Assembly (NCBI GenBank): GCA_965267605.1
Contig: OZ254088.1
Coordinates: 1,302,001 to 1,366,000, forward strand
Length of the DNA stretch: 64,000 nucleotides
Reading direction: 5' to 3'
From: G965267605 sp965267605
GTDB lineage: Bacteria; Bacteroidota; Bacteroidia; Flavobacteriales_E; Vicingaceae
The notes beneath the pieces were generated by a model. It had not been told where the DNA came from and did not search any database. It was given only the letters and a program-made list of their open reading frames with translations. The translations under genes were made by a program, and so were the position numbers. The first letter of the stretch is position 1; every line of letters begins with the position of its first letter. Positions 1-7,800 of the stretch are shown here, piece after piece.

Positions 1-84
1 TGCACTTGGATCAGTGCACCCTTTCTTTTTGCAGCTAATAAGCCCCAAAGCTGCTATGGCAACGAAAAACAATGCTCTCCTCAT
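1..84 (-). CDS. Lipoprotein, N-terminal fragment (runs off window)
   Basis: Only the first 28 codons are inside the window, read leftward from the ATG at 84-82. The peptide starts MRRALFFVAIAALGLISC and continues with KKKGCTDPSA. This is a basic n-region, a hydrophobic core and a lipobox (LISC), so the product should be an exported lipoprotein. The GCTDPSA that follows the lipid-modified Cys resembles the start of the short Cys-Thr-Asp-Pro repeat that is common in Flavobacteriales surface proteins; this is an inference from a few residues. It is divergent from the SRAP gene. A perfect TAnnTTTG promoter box lies 4 nt before the ATG. Confidence 0.7.
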   Translation of the reverse strand, partial: MRRALFFVAIAALGLISCKKKGCTDPSA

Positions 85-88
85 GAAG

Positions 89-96
89 CAAATGTA
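89..96 (-). promoter_or_regulatory. Bacteroidota -7 box TACATTTG, 4 nt before the lipoprotein ATG
   Basis: On the minus strand the sequence reads TACATTTG, then CTTC, then ATG. It matches the TAnnTTTG consensus of the Bacteroidota primary sigma factor perfectly. With only 4 nt to the start codon, transcription would begin at or next to the A of ATG. Confidence 0.6.
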
Positions 97-124
97 TTGA
101 TTAAAAGTTCACTATTTTGATTCC

Positions 125-907
125 ATGTGCCACTCCTTAACCCATATTCTAAAGCTCGCATTGCAGTTCTACATTTCCCGCGGAGGCACTCAAGAATTGA
201 TCGATCTCCTGATTGAAGAGATCAATAGATTGGAAGAAAACAAGCAAGTTCCAAAAGGATACCTCATGTCGGGGTTTGTACACTCGAAGCTTTTGGTGCT
301 CACACAAGACAGAGTGCCTAAATGGTGTCATTGGGGGCTGATTCCACCATGGATCAAATCGAAGGAAGAGGCTATGGATATTTGGAACAAGACCATCAAT
401 GCACGCGGGGAAAGTGTGTTTGACAAGCCTTCGTTTCGCGATGCTGTGAAATCGAAAAGATGTATCATCTATGCAGACTCCTTCTTTGAACACTTTCACC
501 TTGATGGCAAAACGTTCCCCCACCGAATCTTTAGAAGAAATGGTGAGCCCATGGTACTTGCCGGGTTGTGGCAGGAATGGGTAGACCGATCAACAGGAGA
601 AGTATGGAACACCTGTACCATCCTCACGACTAAGGCCAATCCCCTGCTTTCCCGCATCCACAACAGTCCCAAATTAAAAGAGCCCAGGATGCCAGTCATT
701 CTTTCTGAAGAAACGGAGGAATTATGGATGAGAAGTGACTTTTCCGAAGAACATATGGAGAAAATCCTCCATCCGTATGCGCATGAAGAAATGGATGCTT
801 ACACCGTTAAACGCTTCCTTGGGAAAAACGCACCAGGTGATGTTCCGGAAGTGTTGGAGAAATATGAGTACGAGGAACTAGTGGCTGATCAGGGCACACT
901 GTTCTAG
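125..907 (+). CDS. SOS response-associated peptidase (SRAP/YedK/HMCES family)
   Basis: 260 aa. Members of this family form a thiazolidine cross-link between Cys2 and abasic sites in single-stranded DNA, protecting them from cleavage. The start is fixed by chemistry: Cys2 must follow the initiator Met directly, and the ORF begins Met-Cys-His. Other conserved elements are the NARGE motif (Asn92, Arg94, Glu96), the core Glu of ADSFFEH (about 122), and His179 in the RIHNSPKLKEPRMPVIL block, written here as IHN...RMPVIL. Length matches the family, with a slightly long loop after residue 20. It is convergent with the cupin gene; the two stop codons share the tetranucleotide CTAG. No LexA box was recognised upstream. 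Confidence 0.93.
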   Translation: MCHSLTHILKLALQFYISRGGTQELIDLLIEEINRLEENKQVPKGYLMSGFVHSKLLVLTQDRVPKWCHWGLIPPWIKSKEEAMDIWNKTINARGESVFDKPSFRDAVKSKRCIIYADSFFEHFHLDGKTFPHRIFRRNGEPMVLAGLWQEWVDRSTGEVWNTCTILTTKANPLLSRIHNSPKLKEPRMPVILSEETEELWMRSDFSEEHMEKILHPYAHEEMDAYTVKRFLGKNAPGDVPEVLEKYEYEELVADQGTLF

Positions 908-1239
908 ACCCAGCCATTCTCTATAAAATCTTCCCTTCTGGGAACGAATATATCCTGAACCTTACAAGCTGTTATGGCTTTACCCCCATGCACCGCGTTC
1001 GGAGGAAGCACCACAGACTCACCGCCTTCAATAAGCATCTTCTCTCCGTCAACAATCAGTTCCATCTTACCTTCCAGTAAATTGAGCGTTTGTTCATTGT
1101 GATGGGAATGCTCAGGAAGATCGCTTCCCTCAGCAATGTCGACAAATGCAATGGTTGAATGTTCCGTGTGTATCAATCGTGCCTCGAAACCGGGGAACAA
1201 CGTGTGCTGATTAATGTTTGTGATCTTGAGATGATTCAT
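904..1239 (-). CDS. Small cupin-domain protein
   Basis: 111 aa single-domain cupin. The first cupin motif is visible as PEHSHHNEQTLNLLEGKMEL (His residues, Glu and the Gly turn) and the second as PPNAVHGGKA, so a metal-binding double-stranded beta-helix is expected. No catalytic function can be assigned; such small cupins act as isomerases, dioxygenases or ligand sensors. It lies 9 nt downstream of the GNAT gene on the same strand and probably belongs to the MarR-GNAT-cupin transcript. The 3' end overlaps the SRAP stop codon by 4 nt. Confidence 0.85.
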   Translation of the reverse strand: MNHLKITNINQHTLFPGFEARLIHTEHSTIAFVDIAEGSDLPEHSHHNEQTLNLLEGKMELIVDGEKMLIEGGESVVLPPNAVHGGKAITACKVQDIFVPRREDFIENGWV

Positions 1240-1248
1240 ATTTCCAGG

Positions 1249-1725
1249 TTATAAGTGTAATTCCATTCTAATGTTGCCACGTTCGTAAGGAGTATCGGGC
1301 AAGGGGACCTCTTTAAAGCCATACTTCCTGTATAAGGTAATGGCTGGGGTTAATTTGGTATTGGAGTCCAGAAATACCTGATGTACGCGCTTGTCTATGG
1401 CATGATCCAGGCAGGCATCCATCAACAGATTCCCAATTCCCCTGCCTTTATATCCGTCAGCTACAGCCATTTTTGCCAGTTCAAACACGTTACGCTCCCT
1501 TCGGATCATCGCGACCGTTCCTACAGCCTTCTCGTTTTCCAGGGCAAAGAAGATCTCCCCTCCATTCTTCAGCACCTGGTCGTGAGGATTTGTAAGAATC
1601 TCCCTATCGTACTCCTCGATGACAAAGTGTTCGCGGATCCACGCAAAGTTCAATTGTGCAAAGTCAACTGCATAACGCTCTTCGAACGTGATGATCCGGA
1701 TGCCAATATTCTCCGTGGTATTCAT
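1249..1725 (-). CDS. GNAT family N-acetyltransferase
   Basis: 158 aa, one GNAT domain. The acetyl-CoA binding motif A is visible around residues 85-110 (AKMAVADGYKGRGIGNLLMD), and the C-terminal TLYRKYGFKEVPLP is the usual motif B region. The substrate is unknown. The ATG overlaps the stop codon of the upstream MarR gene (ATGA, 1722-1725), so the two are translationally coupled. MarR-GNAT proteins also exist as single fused polypeptides in other bacteria; here the same pair is encoded as two overlapping genes, which suggests that the regulator and acetyltransferase work on a common signal or small molecule. Confidence 0.9.
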   Translation of the reverse strand: MNTTENIGIRIITFEERYAVDFAQLNFAWIREHFVIEEYDREILTNPHDQVLKNGGEIFFALENEKAVGTVAMIRRERNVFELAKMAVADGYKGRGIGNLLMDACLDHAIDKRVHQVFLDSNTKLTPAITLYRKYGFKEVPLPDTPYERGNIRMELHL

Positions 1726-2213
1726 ACACGCGATAGTTTAAGTTCGTTGATCGTTCGTTGGCTAAAACCTTCCTGATCAAGAAAATGATCCTCCAATGCA
1801 CTCAATAACTGTAACGCGTTTAATCCACCTACTGCTTCTTCTACAACCTGCTCTCCGGCTTCCCATATCTTCTCGAACTCAGGAAGCTTCTTTTTGGCCT
1901 TTGCTGAAAGATCTACAAGACGTTTTCTCGAATCGTCCTCATCTTTATACGACACAAGGTATCCTGCATCAATCATTTTGTTGATCACCTTGATCACCGA
2001 AGGATGAGCCACTCTTGAGCTGTCCGCAATTTCCGTAACACTCATAGGGCCCCTGGATTTTAACATCTTAAAAGCGATATACCAGTTAGGCTCAATGTCC
2101 ACCCCTAGCTCATTGTAGAGGCGCCTCCCTTCGTGCATCATCGCATCACTGATTCTCTTCAATCGCATGGTGAAGCCCAGGTATCCTAATTCTCTTGCAA
2201 AGTCTCTTTCCAT
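1722..2213 (-). CDS. MarR family transcriptional regulator
   Basis: 163 aa from the ATG at 2213. A longer frame to 2261 exists, but its first 16 codons lie inside the operator palindromes, so the internal Met (MERDFARELGYLG) is the better start. The winged-helix region is typical: PMSVTEIADSSRVAHPSVIK is the helix-turn-helix, and the wing carries KDEDDSRKRLVDLS, the conserved D-x-R-x-K/R-x-x-x-L motif of MarR. It should bind DNA as a dimer and respond to a small ligand. It leads a MarR-GNAT-cupin operon. Two near-identical palindromes immediately upstream are the obvious autoregulatory operators. Confidence 0.92.
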   Translation of the reverse strand: MERDFARELGYLGFTMRLKRISDAMMHEGRRLYNELGVDIEPNWYIAFKMLKSRGPMSVTEIADSSRVAHPSVIKVINKMIDAGYLVSYKDEDDSRKRLVDLSAKAKKKLPEFEKIWEAGEQVVEEAVGGLNALQLLSALEDHFLDQEGFSQRTINELKLSRV

Positions 2214-2216
2214 CTT

Positions 2217-2240
2217 ATTTATGTAGCTGACTACATAAAT
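2217..2240. promoter_or_regulatory. Palindromic operator 1 of the MarR operon
   Basis: Perfect inverted repeat with 10-bp arms around a 4-bp spacer, core TATGTAG-N4-CTACATA. It begins 4 bp upstream of the MarR start codon. The centre is at about 2228.5, 31 bp (three helical turns) from the second copy. Size and symmetry fit a MarR dimer site. Confidence 0.85.
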
Positions 2241-2246
2241 ATAGGA

Positions 2247-2272
2247 AAAATATGTAGTCAACTACATATTTT
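2247..2272. promoter_or_regulatory. Palindromic operator 2 of the MarR operon
   Basis: Inverted repeat with 12-bp arms, the same core TATGTAG-N4-CTACATA as operator 1 but a different spacer (TCAA instead of CTGA). The shared core and three-turn spacing imply two regulator dimers on the same DNA face, covering the likely promoter of the minus-strand operon. Confidence 0.85.
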
Positions 2273-2345
2273 ACTCCGGATTAAATGCTTGTGAGGTTAC
2301 CTTACGCTCTGTTTAGCTGGTCTGGAAAGATTGTGGGATCAAGGT

Positions 2346-2996
2346 TTACACCTTCACCATGTGTAATTCAATGCCCAACGACTGACAGATCTGTTGCACA
2401 TCCAATAGCTCGTATTTAGTCTTATCGCCATAGTGAGGAGGTGCATCACCAATAACAATGATCATACGCTTGCTGTGGAACCAATCCAATCGATCGGCTG
2501 TTTCCCAAATCCCATCATAGGTAGATTCCCGCTCACCTCCACCACCGGTATTCTTTACCTGAGCAAAGAAATTAGTGACCACGGAGTAATCTGTTGTGAG
2601 TACAGTATTGTCGTACCAGGCTGATGTTTTGATCACATTGCGATCGTTATATGTAGCTCCGGCCAATCTTGACCCAGGATACAATGCTGCGATGATTCCG
2701 CTGATGTTGGCATTCACTTCATCGATCTCATCGCCCATACTTCCTGTATTGTCTATCAATATGGCAACGTCTGCGGGTTCAATCAACTCATTGCGAATAA
2801 TGTCTTCGATTAAAGAACCTACGTTCCCTGTGTTGTTATAGGTCTTGCCACCGGTGCTATCGGCAAGCAAATCGTTCGATTCTCTGTGCGACAATTTCTG
2901 TCCCACGTTAATGTTTACGTCTTTCTTGGTACAACCTGAAATTCCCACAAAGGCGATAAGCGCCAATGGAATAAATATGCGACTGATCTTTTTCAT
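2346..2996 (-). CDS. Lipoprotein with von Willebrand factor A domain
   Basis: 216 aa. The N-terminus has a signal peptide ending in a lipobox (GISGC at about residue 22), so it is likely membrane-anchored in the periplasm or on the outer membrane. The VWA fold begins near residue 75: DVAILIDNTGSMGDEID carries a MIDAS of the D-x-T-G-S-M type, and a later Asp-containing strand is IVIGDAPPHYGDKTKY. The fold normally binds a divalent metal and a protein partner. The flanking DNA gives no partner gene. The frame ends shortly after the last predicted helix, a compact single-domain protein. Confidence 0.85.
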   Translation of the reverse strand: MKKISRIFIPLALIAFVGISGCTKKDVNINVGQKLSHRESNDLLADSTGGKTYNNTGNVGSLIEDIIRNELIEPADVAILIDNTGSMGDEIDEVNANISGIIAALYPGSRLAGATYNDRNVIKTSAWYDNTVLTTDYSVVTNFFAQVKNTGGGGERESTYDGIWETADRLDWFHSKRMIIVIGDAPPHYGDKTKYELLDVQQICQSLGIELHMVKV

Positions 2997-2999
2997 CTA

Positions 3000-3348
3000 C
3001 TTAAAATTAAGCAATGTTATTAAGCTTCCTTGTCAGACACAATGCAAATACTGTGCCTGGATTAACGCTCTTACTTATAAGATGTACTTCACCAAGGCAC
3101 CCTTGCTTCGATAAGTAATTACGTTAGGAAAGTGAAACGGTTCGTTGGGAAGAAATGTTGTAACGACACATAATAGCGGATCGTATACGATGTTATACAC
3201 CAACAAACTCACTCCGTTGTATCTCAGCCCATTGGTGGCCGATAACAACAAACATTGAACCGGGAACCACTCTACTGCATCTAAAGTGCAAGGCACTTCA
3301 TCGTAGGACTAAACGTAGATTCGTTCCGTATTAATACGGATTAATGAT
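3000..3348. other. 349-nt gap, no confident gene
   Basis: This gap between the divergently transcribed VWA gene and the next plus-strand gene holds no gene I can support. One minus-strand frame (3075-3296, 73 codons) has unremarkable codon use and a hydrophobic stretch but no recognisable domain and no promoter; it could be a gene remnant. A 16-bp perfect palindrome (TCCGTATTAATACGGA, 3325-3340) sits 9 bp before the next gene; one such palindrome is expected by chance in 64 kb. Confidence 0.4.
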
Positions 3349-3687
3349 GTGAGCCAATTGGCAAAATTGCGCCCCATGGGGATCACGTCTAATTACATGG
3401 AAATAGCAGAACAGTGTGGGCATGAATGGCACACCACTGATCTTAGCACCGAACCGGCTGACGACTACGTTCTTAAAATGGCCGGAGCCGCTGACAACCC
3501 TCTACTGTACTATATAGGATGGTGGGACGGGAATGAGTTCAAATCCGTTGATGGCAAGGTACTCTCGTTAAAGGAACTGGAATGTTGGTCGCGTGCAACC
3601 AAGCTTACTCATGTATTCTCTAACTGGCTCTTTCAGAAGAAGGTAGAAGCCCGGCAGTCTAGCAACACCTCTGATCAGGACAGCTAA
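3349..3687 (+). CDS. Hypothetical protein, 112 aa
   Basis: I do not recognise a family. The frame is soluble, without signal peptide or membrane segment, rich in Trp and aromatic residues (LLYYIGWWDGNEF) and with a polar C-terminal tail. The start is uncertain: GTG at 3349 gives 112 aa, ATG at 3376 gives 103 aa. It is followed by another small unknown gene 28 nt downstream on the same strand; the two may be cotranscribed. Composition and codon use look like a real gene. Confidence 0.6.
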   Translation: MSQLAKLRPMGITSNYMEIAEQCGHEWHTTDLSTEPADDYVLKMAGAADNPLLYYIGWWDGNEFKSVDGKVLSLKELECWSRATKLTHVFSNWLFQKKVEARQSSNTSDQDS

Positions 3688-3715
3688 GCATTCCGCTTAT
3701 TGTTTACATTGAGGT

Positions 3716-3997
3716 ATGAAGTTCCGCCAATCGGAATACCAATCGTTCAAGCGCATCATTGAATCCTGCCCCATTTCTTACGAGGAGTTTTTCTTTGTTA
3801 AGAAACGAGGAAGGTTGAATGTGAAATACAAGGATCATGTGTTCGCCTTTCATCGCAGGACTTCTGTGGATATCGTTGACGGTAATTTCAAGGAAACTGA
3901 ATACTACGACACCTGGCTCGAAAAAGACGAGAAGCGACTCAACAACTGGGAGGAGGTTGAGGCTAGATTCTTTGGGTGGATCAAGTCCCTGACATAG
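3716..3997 (+). CDS. Hypothetical protein, 93 aa
   Basis: Small soluble protein with no signal peptide. It is rich in aromatic and charged residues (SYEEFFFVKKRGRLNVKYKD) and has alternating strand-like segments followed by a Glu/Lys-rich helix and a terminal FFGWIKSL. No family recognised. It lies between another small unknown gene and the MFS transporter, all on the plus strand with gaps of about 30 nt, so a three-gene transcript is possible. Confidence 0.65.
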   Translation: MKFRQSEYQSFKRIIESCPISYEEFFFVKKRGRLNVKYKDHVFAFHRRTSVDIVDGNFKETEYYDTWLEKDEKRLNNWEEVEARFFGWIKSLT

Positions 3998-4027
3998 ATA
4001 TCTCGCGGAAAACTGCGACTTTCGCGC

Positions 4028-5245
4028 ATGGCTTCACGTAAAGCATCACTGGCATTTATTTTCACCACCATTCTGGTAGACATGATCGGTATTGGGATCA
4101 TCATACCCGTAATGCCAGCGCTGATCGAGAACCTCACGGGAGAAACAACCAGCGATGCGGCATGGTATGGAACACTCCTGATGGTATCGTTTGCGGGCCT
4201 ACAATTCTTGTTCTCGCCAGTATTGGGTGAACTGAGTGACCGTTTCGGGAGAAGACCTATACTCCTGCTTTCTTTGCTGGGGCTTAGTATCGATTATTTG
4301 TTTCATGCTTATGCCCCTACCCTTGGCTGGCTATTCATTGGTCGTATCCTGGCTGGAATCACAGGAGCAAGTCACACCGTTGCATCAGCATATACGGCAG
4401 ACATCAGCACGAAGGAGAACAAAGCCAAGAACTTTGGGATGATTGGTGCAGCCTTCGGTTTAGGATTTGTGGTTGGACCAATCATTGGCGGCATATTTGG
4501 TGATATTGACATCAAGCTTCCATTCTTCATTGCATCGGGGTTGGCTTTCGTGAACTTCCTTTTCGGTTTGATCTTCGTGCCGGAATCTCTCCCGAAAGAA
4601 AACCGCAGATCTATAAATGCACGCAAGATGATCCCTTTCGTTTCTCTTGCCCAGCTATCCACGTACAAAGGCATTGGAGGAATGATTATCGCCTTGTTCC
4701 TGGCTAACGTGGCAGGACAGGCTCTACCTGCTACCTGGAGCTACTTTACCATTGAGATGTTCGACTGGTCTGAAGCCCAGGTGGGCTATAGCTTAAGCTT
4801 TGTTGGATTGATGGTGGCCATCGTTCAGGGAGCGCTGGTTGGACCAGTGGTCAAACGTTTCGGACAAAAGAAGACCATTAGCATTGGCTTCCTTCTGTGG
4901 AGTGTGGGCATGCTCTCTTTCGCATTCGCCTTCAAACCATGGATGCTCTACGCATTCACGATACTGTACGTGTTGGGTGGAGTTTGTGGGCCTACCCTAC
5001 AAAGCTTGCTTTCAAACCAGGTATCGGAAACGGAACAGGGAAACCTACAGGGCGCACTTACCAGCATGATGAGCATTACGACCATCGTTGGACCTTTCCT
5101 TGCGGGCGGGGTGTTCTATCTATTTACGGGAAACCACTCCCCTTTCTATTTTCCAGGAGCACCTTATGTAACTTCAGCCTTGATCCTTGCTGCATCATCA
5201 ATAGTCGCTATAGCCTCGCTTAAGAGGATAAAGGATCTGGACTAA
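4028..5245 (+). CDS. MFS transporter, TCR/Tet-like drug:proton antiporter type
   Basis: 405 aa with about 12 predicted membrane helices. The loop between helices 2 and 3 carries MFS motif A (GELSDRFGRRPILLL, about residues 67-81). Helix 5 carries the antiporter motif C (GFVVGPIIGGIFG, near 147-159), which marks proton-coupled exporters of the DHA1 group to which TetA belongs. Helix 1 has the D-x-x-G-x-G-I-x-x-P-V motif of that group. Substrate cannot be read from sequence, so tetracycline resistance should not be assumed. The 3' end overlaps mltG convergently by 4 nt. Confidence 0.9.
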   Translation: MASRKASLAFIFTTILVDMIGIGIIIPVMPALIENLTGETTSDAAWYGTLLMVSFAGLQFLFSPVLGELSDRFGRRPILLLSLLGLSIDYLFHAYAPTLGWLFIGRILAGITGASHTVASAYTADISTKENKAKNFGMIGAAFGLGFVVGPIIGGIFGDIDIKLPFFIASGLAFVNFLFGLIFVPESLPKENRRSINARKMIPFVSLAQLSTYKGIGGMIIALFLANVAGQALPATWSYFTIEMFDWSEAQVGYSLSFVGLMVAIVQGALVGPVVKRFGQKKTISIGFLLWSVGMLSFAFAFKPWMLYAFTILYVLGGVCGPTLQSLLSNQVSETEQGNLQGALTSMMSITTIVGPFLAGGVFYLFTGNHSPFYFPGAPYVTSALILAASSIVAIASLKRIKDLD

Positions 5246-6285
5246 TTGTAGATCTTCTTCTTGTTCAACGCCCGCCTGTATCTATTGGCGTAGATTTCGT
5301 GTTGCGCCAAGGTCTTCGCGAAATAACTCTCGCCCGAGAAATCTTCTTTAGCCACAAAGAACATGTAATCATGCTCTTCATAGTTAAGTACGGCATCCAT
5401 ATACAAGGTTGGTGGCAAGATGATCGGGCCTGGTGGTAATCCAGGGTTCTTGTACGTGTTATAGGGCGAATCTATTTCCTTGTGAACATTAAGCACCCTT
5501 CGTATTGAATAGTCTCCATGCGCAAAAATCAGCGTGGGATCCGCCTGCAGCGGCCATCCTTTTTTGATGCGGTTCATGTAAACCCCGGCAATGGTGGGCA
5601 TGTCCTTCGGAAGCTTGGTTTCCCAATAGACAATGGAGGCCAATGTGGTAACCTCTGACTGCGACAGGCCCGTTTCCTTCAGCTTAGCCATCCTCTTCTC
5701 GTTCCAGAAGTTCTTGTACTCTGAAGCCATTCTTGACATCAGTTCGGGGGTTGTGATGTCCCAGGTAACGTGATAGGTGTTCGGAATGAACATAGAAATG
5801 ATCGTATGCTCGTTGAAGCCATAACGCTTAATGGAATCAGCATCTGTAAGCCATTCCAATACAGTTAGGGAATCCAACTCCAGGCTACGGGTCATCTTGC
5901 CAGCCAACTGACGAACATCCCTCACCTGATTGAACTGCACCTTCACTGAAAGTCTTCCATTACCAGCACGCAAATGGTTTACCAGTTCATTGGCGGTCAT
6001 TCCGTCCTTGAGTTCGTACTTGCCTGCTACGATCAAATCACCCTGGTAATTCTTCTCCACCATTAGCCATTCCAATCCCTCAATATCAGTCACAGCGCCC
6101 GCGCGCTCAATTTTGTCCAGAATTGCTACCCTGTCATCTCCCCGGGAAATATAGATGTACACTGTTTCATTAGTGTCCACCGCGGTATCCACGAAATACC
6201 GCGCATAGAATTTATAGCCAATGAACCCGCCAACTACAATGATGAGCAGAATTACACCCAACGTTATCTTCAATCCTTTCTTCAT
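5242..6285 (-). CDS. mltG: Endolytic murein transglycosylase MltG
   Basis: 347 aa, single N-terminal membrane helix (residues 5-25) and a periplasmic YceG domain. MltG cleaves nascent glycan strands and sets glycan length. The catalytic-site block is TTLASIVYWETKLPKDMP followed by IAGVYMNRIKKGWPLQADPT; the conserved Glu of the ASIVxxET motif is residue 222. The Bacteroidota version has Tyr-Trp where the E. coli motif has Glu-Lys. C-terminal SPYNTYKNPGLPPGPI is also family-typical. Length is normal. It is preceded by the FAD oxidoreductase on the same strand (26 nt). Confidence 0.95.
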   Translation of the reverse strand: MKKGLKITLGVILLIIVVGGFIGYKFYARYFVDTAVDTNETVYIYISRGDDRVAILDKIERAGAVTDIEGLEWLMVEKNYQGDLIVAGKYELKDGMTANELVNHLRAGNGRLSVKVQFNQVRDVRQLAGKMTRSLELDSLTVLEWLTDADSIKRYGFNEHTIISMFIPNTYHVTWDITTPELMSRMASEYKNFWNEKRMAKLKETGLSQSEVTTLASIVYWETKLPKDMPTIAGVYMNRIKKGWPLQADPTLIFAHGDYSIRRVLNVHKEIDSPYNTYKNPGLPPGPIILPPTLYMDAVLNYEEHDYMFFVAKEDFSGESYFAKTLAQHEIYANRYRRALNKKKIYN

Positions 6286-6311
6286 CTAATTACAAACGCA
6301 TGTCATCCCAT

Positions 6312-7796
6312 TTATTGCAACGGCTTTACTCCGTGAGCATAACCTAGCACATCTTCAGGGTCGTATTTGCTTTTTAATGTTCTCAACTTGCTGTAGTTCT
6401 CTTTACCGTAATATGATGTTTGTGGTGAAGTGAACATGGCACTTGGATAATTCCTGTACTGAGAAGTAATTCCGTTGTTGACCAATATCTCAAGGAACGC
6501 ACCAAATGCTTTCTTCAGTCCTTCATGGTCTTTCTTCTTTTGCCAGTATGTCTGCAACTCTGAAAGGTAGCCCCTCGATCTGTGTGGGTAACATGAATTG
6601 CTTTCATAAGTAGCGTTGGCGATCTGCCCTCCCAATGTGTTGACCTGGTAAATCATACCTGGACTATCGATCACCAGTTGGACCATCTCCTTTATGCATG
6701 GCTTCACATCCTCAAACGAGCTATACAGTCCTGCTGACGAATTTCTAAAGTAAATGGGCTTCTGTATACCATAGTAAGTTTCCAACGCTTTGGCCAGCGG
6801 CTGCTCCAATAATGTACTTTCCTTATCGTAAGAGGGTAACAGCTGTGTATGCATGTTGACCGCACTTTCATCTGACTTATCGTAGTTGGTGATAAGCACA
6901 GTAAGTCTCTTATTGTTCAACACGAATGCACTGAAACACGACTCTCCCAGTGCTTTTGTGGCTTCAAACCAACCTTCTAACAAAGACACAGCTCTTTCCG
7001 CATCCAAATCGTATGCCTTCAGTCTTGACCGGCTAAAAGTGGCCGGAGCATCATGTGTTTGGTAATTCAATTTGGTTACCACACCGAAATTTCCATTTCC
7101 TCCACCCTTGAGTGCCCACATGAGCTCATGCGTTTGATCCACTTGATGAATTTCTCCATTCACATCAACAAGCGTTGCCGATAGCAGATTATCACAAGTA
7201 AGACCATACTTCCTGGAGAAGAAGCCATAGCCGCCACCAAGTGTCAATCCGGGTAGACCCACGGTTGCACACGATCCGGCAGGCAACACTTTACCTTTGG
7301 GTAAAATCTCTTCGTACAGTTCCTTAAGCACCACGCCCGCTTCCGCTGTAAGGGTTCCATCTTCTTCCCAGCTAAGCGATTTCATGCCCGAAAGATTGAT
7401 TACCAACCCACCGTCAATATTCGAGTAACCTTCGAAGCTATGCCCCCCACTTCTCACAGCCAACTTCAACGTCTGAAGTCTCGCCAGCTTAACCGCATCG
7501 CTCACTCCTTTGGTGGATTTACACAAGGCAATGATGGCCGGCTTCTTCTCAATGCGTTTGTTGAAGTATGTATTGACCTCTGCATAATTCTCATCCTCCG
7601 GATAAACGAAGATCACGTCTGCAGATTTCAGTAGTTCCTCGATCTGCTGTGCAGTATCAGGTTCATTGACTGGTGGAATTGTATCAATCGGCTCCTCAAG
7701 TTTAGGTGAAGGTTCAGCACCACAGCCTAAAAGCAGCGTGCCTGCGCCTGAGGCAAGGATGATTTTCAACGCCTTTCTTCTGGAATAACTATTCAT
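6312..7796 (-). CDS. FAD-binding oxidoreductase, berberine-bridge-enzyme type, Tat-exported
   Basis: 494 aa from the ATG at 7796; an in-frame TTG at 7811 overlaps the upstream gene and is less likely. The N-terminus MNSYSRRKALKIILASGAG contains a twin-arginine motif, and the h-region ends TLLLGC, a lipobox, so the protein is probably a Tat-exported lipoprotein that folds with FAD in the cytoplasm. The FAD_binding_4 domain has the VRSGGHSFEGYS loop whose His usually carries covalent FAD, and GLTLGGGYGFFSRKYGLTCD. The C-terminus YYGKENYSKLRTLKSKYDPE is the BBE signature. Such enzymes oxidise sugars or secondary metabolites; substrate unknown. The upstream STAS-like gene ends 4 nt before the start. 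Confidence 0.9.
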   Translation of the reverse strand: MNSYSRRKALKIILASGAGTLLLGCGAEPSPKLEEPIDTIPPVNEPDTAQQIEELLKSADVIFVYPEDENYAEVNTYFNKRIEKKPAIIALCKSTKGVSDAVKLARLQTLKLAVRSGGHSFEGYSNIDGGLVINLSGMKSLSWEEDGTLTAEAGVVLKELYEEILPKGKVLPAGSCATVGLPGLTLGGGYGFFSRKYGLTCDNLLSATLVDVNGEIHQVDQTHELMWALKGGGNGNFGVVTKLNYQTHDAPATFSRSRLKAYDLDAERAVSLLEGWFEATKALGESCFSAFVLNNKRLTVLITNYDKSDESAVNMHTQLLPSYDKESTLLEQPLAKALETYYGIQKPIYFRNSSAGLYSSFEDVKPCIKEMVQLVIDSPGMIYQVNTLGGQIANATYESNSCYPHRSRGYLSELQTYWQKKKDHEGLKKAFGAFLEILVNNGITSQYRNYPSAMFTSPQTSYYGKENYSKLRTLKSKYDPEDVLGYAHGVKPLQ

Positions 7797-7800
7797 ATGG

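Noticed and set aside
149..523. 124-codon minus-strand frame opposite the SRAP gene
   Set aside because: The plus strand encodes a clear SRAP protein with catalytic residues throughout; the antisense frame has no recognisable feature.
2214..2261. 16-codon N-terminal extension of the MarR protein
   Set aside because: It is encoded by the operator palindromes and does not look like MarR sequence.
3325..3340. 16-bp perfect palindrome before a small unknown gene
   Set aside because: About one such palindrome is expected by chance in 64 kb, and it has no second copy or longer arms.
4028..5245. Calling the MFS transporter a tetracycline resistance gene
   Set aside because: Motifs place it in the TCR/Tet-like antiporter group, but substrate cannot be read from sequence and the neighbourhood shows no mobile element or TetR.
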